Below are positions 5,011-6,753 of a DNA stretch of 6,753 nt, one piece after another. Source of the DNA: a bacterium. Lineage in GTDB: Bacteria; AUK180. The stretch lies in contig JAUXGM010000122.1 in the NCBI GenBank assembly GCA_030622125.1, positions 1-6,753 on the forward strand, given 5' to 3'. The notes beneath the pieces were generated by a model. The model saw nothing but the letters and a program-made list of their open reading frames with translations. It did no database searches and had not been told where the DNA came from. The position numbers and the translations under genes are program-made. Positions within the stretch are counted from its first letter, which is position 1; the number at the start of each line of letters is the position of its first letter.

Positions 5011-6753
5011 TTATATTTTCTTTTCAAGTGAATTTTTTAATCTTAATTTTTTCTTGAACTCATCCTCAATTTTGTTTATCTTTCCTTTTAACCTATTTCG
5101 TTTTTCTTTCATTTTCTCATTTTCTAACCGAAGTTCAAGTTCAAAATGCTTCTTTTCAAGTGATTTAAGCCCTTCATTTATTTTTTTTATCTTCTGTTTA
5201 TAGGAAATCTTTTTCCGTCTGATTTCCCTTCTTGTTGTTGTTTTTTTCTTTACGGCAAGAGTTTGAGAAGATGCCAAATATTTTTCTTTTACATATTTAT
5301 AATCCCCGAGATATTCTATTAGGGTTTTATTCTTAATCATCAGGACTTTATTTATGAGCCCTTGAAATAGATCTTCATTGTGCGAAACGAGAAGAACTGA
5401 GCCGGGGAATTCCTTTAGAACCTTTTTGAAAACCGCAACCGTTTCCGTATCAAGATGATGAGTAGGTTCATCCAATATAAGAAAATTTGAAGGTGTCATT
5501 GCCAATTTCATTAGAATTATTCTTGCTTTTTCACCACCGGAGAGGATTTTGATCTTTCTTTCAAGATCATTATTAAATAAGAATTTTGAAAGCACCGCCC
5601 TTCCATTAATTCCAAATAGATAGTTACCGTATTCAAGCAAGGTATTATCTTCAATTTCACTAAGATCACTTTCCTGTGAAAATGTATTTATGATCGTCAT
5701 AGTATTTTTATTTATGATCGTATCGCCGGTATTTACAACATTTTCTTCTAATATTGCATTTATAAGTGTCGTTTTGCCTGTTCCATTGGGGGCAATAAAA
5801 CCGATCTTATCATTTCTTTCTACAAGTAGGTTTCCAGCCTTTATAACCGGTGCGGAATCATAAGAAAGATGAATATTTTTCATCTCCAAAAGAATTCGCG
5901 GCTGTTTTGGAACGGAACTGAAATTTAAAGAAACATCCGATATCGGCTTTTTTATCTCAATAATATCCATCTTTTTTAATTCTTTTACCCTTGCCTGTGC
6001 TCTTTTAGATGTTTTTGCTCTTGCAATATTTTTATCCACAAATTCCTGTAATTTTTTTATCTTTTCCTGTTGTTTTTTATAATCCTTTTCCTCTCTTTTG
6101 ATCATTTCACTTTTTAAACCTAAATACTTGTCGTAATTGCCCTGAAATAATTGTATATTAGAATCCTCTATCTCAATAATTTGGGTCGCAACTTGATTTA
6201 TAAATACCTTATTGTGGGCTACGAAAAGTAATATCCCTTTGTATCCTTTTAATTTTTGCATAAGATCAGTAAGTGTTTTATTATCAATATGATTTTCCGG
6301 TTCATCCATAAGCAGAATATCCGGAGCACCGGCTAAAATTCCGGCAAGGACGGCACGCATCTTAAATCCACAGGAAAATGTTAAGATTCTTTTTTCAAGA
6401 TCATCTGAATTAAAACCGAGTATAAAAAGATTCTCATAGAGGGCATCCTCATAATTTTTCCAGCCCGTTAGTGCTTTTTTTAGATAACTCAATGCAAGTT
6501 CCCAAATAGTGGGGTTACCTTCAATTTCTATTGCCTGTTGCGGAAGATACCCGATAGTATGCCGAGAAATGCCGCTTATATTTCCCGAATAATCACTGAT
6601 CTTATTTGTTAATATTTTTAAAAATGTGGTCTTACCAACACCATTTCTACCGATTAGTGCATATTTATTTCCACTTCCAAGTGAAATATTGATCTTATTC
6701 AATATCTTTCTATCGGCAATTTCGTAACTGAGATCACTGCAAACAATTGAAAA
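5011..6753 (-). CDS. ABC-F family ATPase (ribosome-associated type), 5' end outside window
   Basis: ABC-F proteins are soluble twin-ATPase factors that bind the ribosomal E site and act on translation or antibiotic tolerance. The frame is open to the window edge. The visible 580 residues begin 34 residues before Walker A, so only a few are missing. A TTG at 6702 is internal, not the start. Numbered from the edge, domain 1 has GRNGVGKTT (35-43), Q72, a degenerate signature FSCG (126-129), Walker B D150-E151 and H180. The inter-domain linker (about 224-270) resembles the P-site tRNA interaction motif (FVDKNIARAKTSKRAQARVK). Domain 2 has APNGTGKTT (321-329), Q360, canonical LSGGE (404-408), D428-E429 and H458. 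A lysine-rich coiled-coil tail (about 500-580) recalls Uup and YdiF-like members. No membrane segments are present, so it is not a transporter. The subfamily is not assigned. Confidence 0.92.
   Translation of the reverse strand, partial: FSIVCSDLSYEIADRKILNKINISLGSGNKYALIGRNGVGKTTFLKILTNKISDYSGNISGISRHTIGYLPQQAIEIEGNPTIWELALSYLKKALTGWKNYEDALYENLFILGFNSDDLEKRILTFSCGFKMRAVLAGILAGAPDILLMDEPENHIDNKTLTDLMQKLKGYKGILLFVAHNKVFINQVATQIIEIEDSNIQLFQGNYDKYLGLKSEMIKREEKDYKKQQEKIKKLQEFVDKNIARAKTSKRAQARVKELKKMDIIEIKKPISDVSLNFSSVPKQPRILLEMKNIHLSYDSAPVIKAGNLLVERNDKIGFIAPNGTGKTTLINAILEENVVNTGDTIINKNTMTIINTFSQESDLSEIEDNTLLEYGNYLFGINGRAVLSKFLFNNDLERKIKILSGGEKARIILMKLAMTPSNFLILDEPTHHLDTETVAVFKKVLKEFPGSVLLVSHNEDLFQGLINKVLMIKNKTLIEYLGDYKYVKEKYLASSQTLAVKKKTTTRREIRRKKISYKQKIKKINEGLKSLEKKHFELELRLENEKMKEKRNRLKGKINKIEDEFKKKLRLKNSLEKKI

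Noticed and set aside
6700-6702. Start codon of the ABC-F gene at 6702
   Set aside because: The triplet is TTG. The frame stays open for 17 more codons to the window edge, and those codons give a normal ABC-F N-terminus (SDLSYEIADRKIL), so the true start lies outside.

Overview
The window reads as low-GC bacterial chromosome. A sampled 60-base coding line (2881-2940) is about 28% GC by count. It is decoded with the standard bacterial code. All four protein genes lie on the minus strand, so they are transcribed from high to low coordinates: an ABC-F family ATPase (running off the right edge), a tetratricopeptide-repeat (TPR) protein, a pyruvate kinase with an extra C-terminal ferredoxin domain, and a mannose-1-phosphate guanylyltransferase. 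The ferredoxin fusion suggests an anaerobe with ferredoxin-based pyruvate metabolism. An uncultivated AT-rich lineage such as Cloacimonadota or a relative is possible, but I cannot fix the taxon from the sequence.

Layout: 1-520 has no credible gene. It holds two copies of a 71-base-period direct repeat (1-137), four nearly abutting stem-loops (193-360) and a fifth stem-loop (391-419). Bases 181-300 are about 52% GC by count, far above the coding DNA. The region 420-520 is AT-rich with nothing recognisable. 521-1684 is the guanylyltransferase (manC-like), whose start overlaps the end of the kinase gene by 11 bases. 1674-3254 is the kinase-ferredoxin fusion. 3255-3321 carries its promoter. 3322-4950 is the TPR gene, with its own extended -10 promoter at 4960-4968. 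5011-6753 is the ABC-F gene, 5' partial.

The kinase and guanylyltransferase are very probably co-transcribed and translationally coupled. The TPR and kinase genes each have a promoter placed so close to the start codon that leaderless mRNAs are expected. No intrinsic terminator was found in either intergenic gap or directly after manC.

The most interesting item is the kinase. A complete pyruvate kinase (all three domains, catalytic residues present) is followed by a two-cluster ferredoxin module. In its second cluster motif the second cysteine is replaced by aspartate, a pattern known from ferredoxins with convertible [3Fe-4S]/[4Fe-4S] clusters. The kinase makes pyruvate, and pyruvate:ferredoxin oxidoreductase uses pyruvate and ferredoxin. 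A physical or redox-regulatory link between the two steps is a plausible but untested reading.
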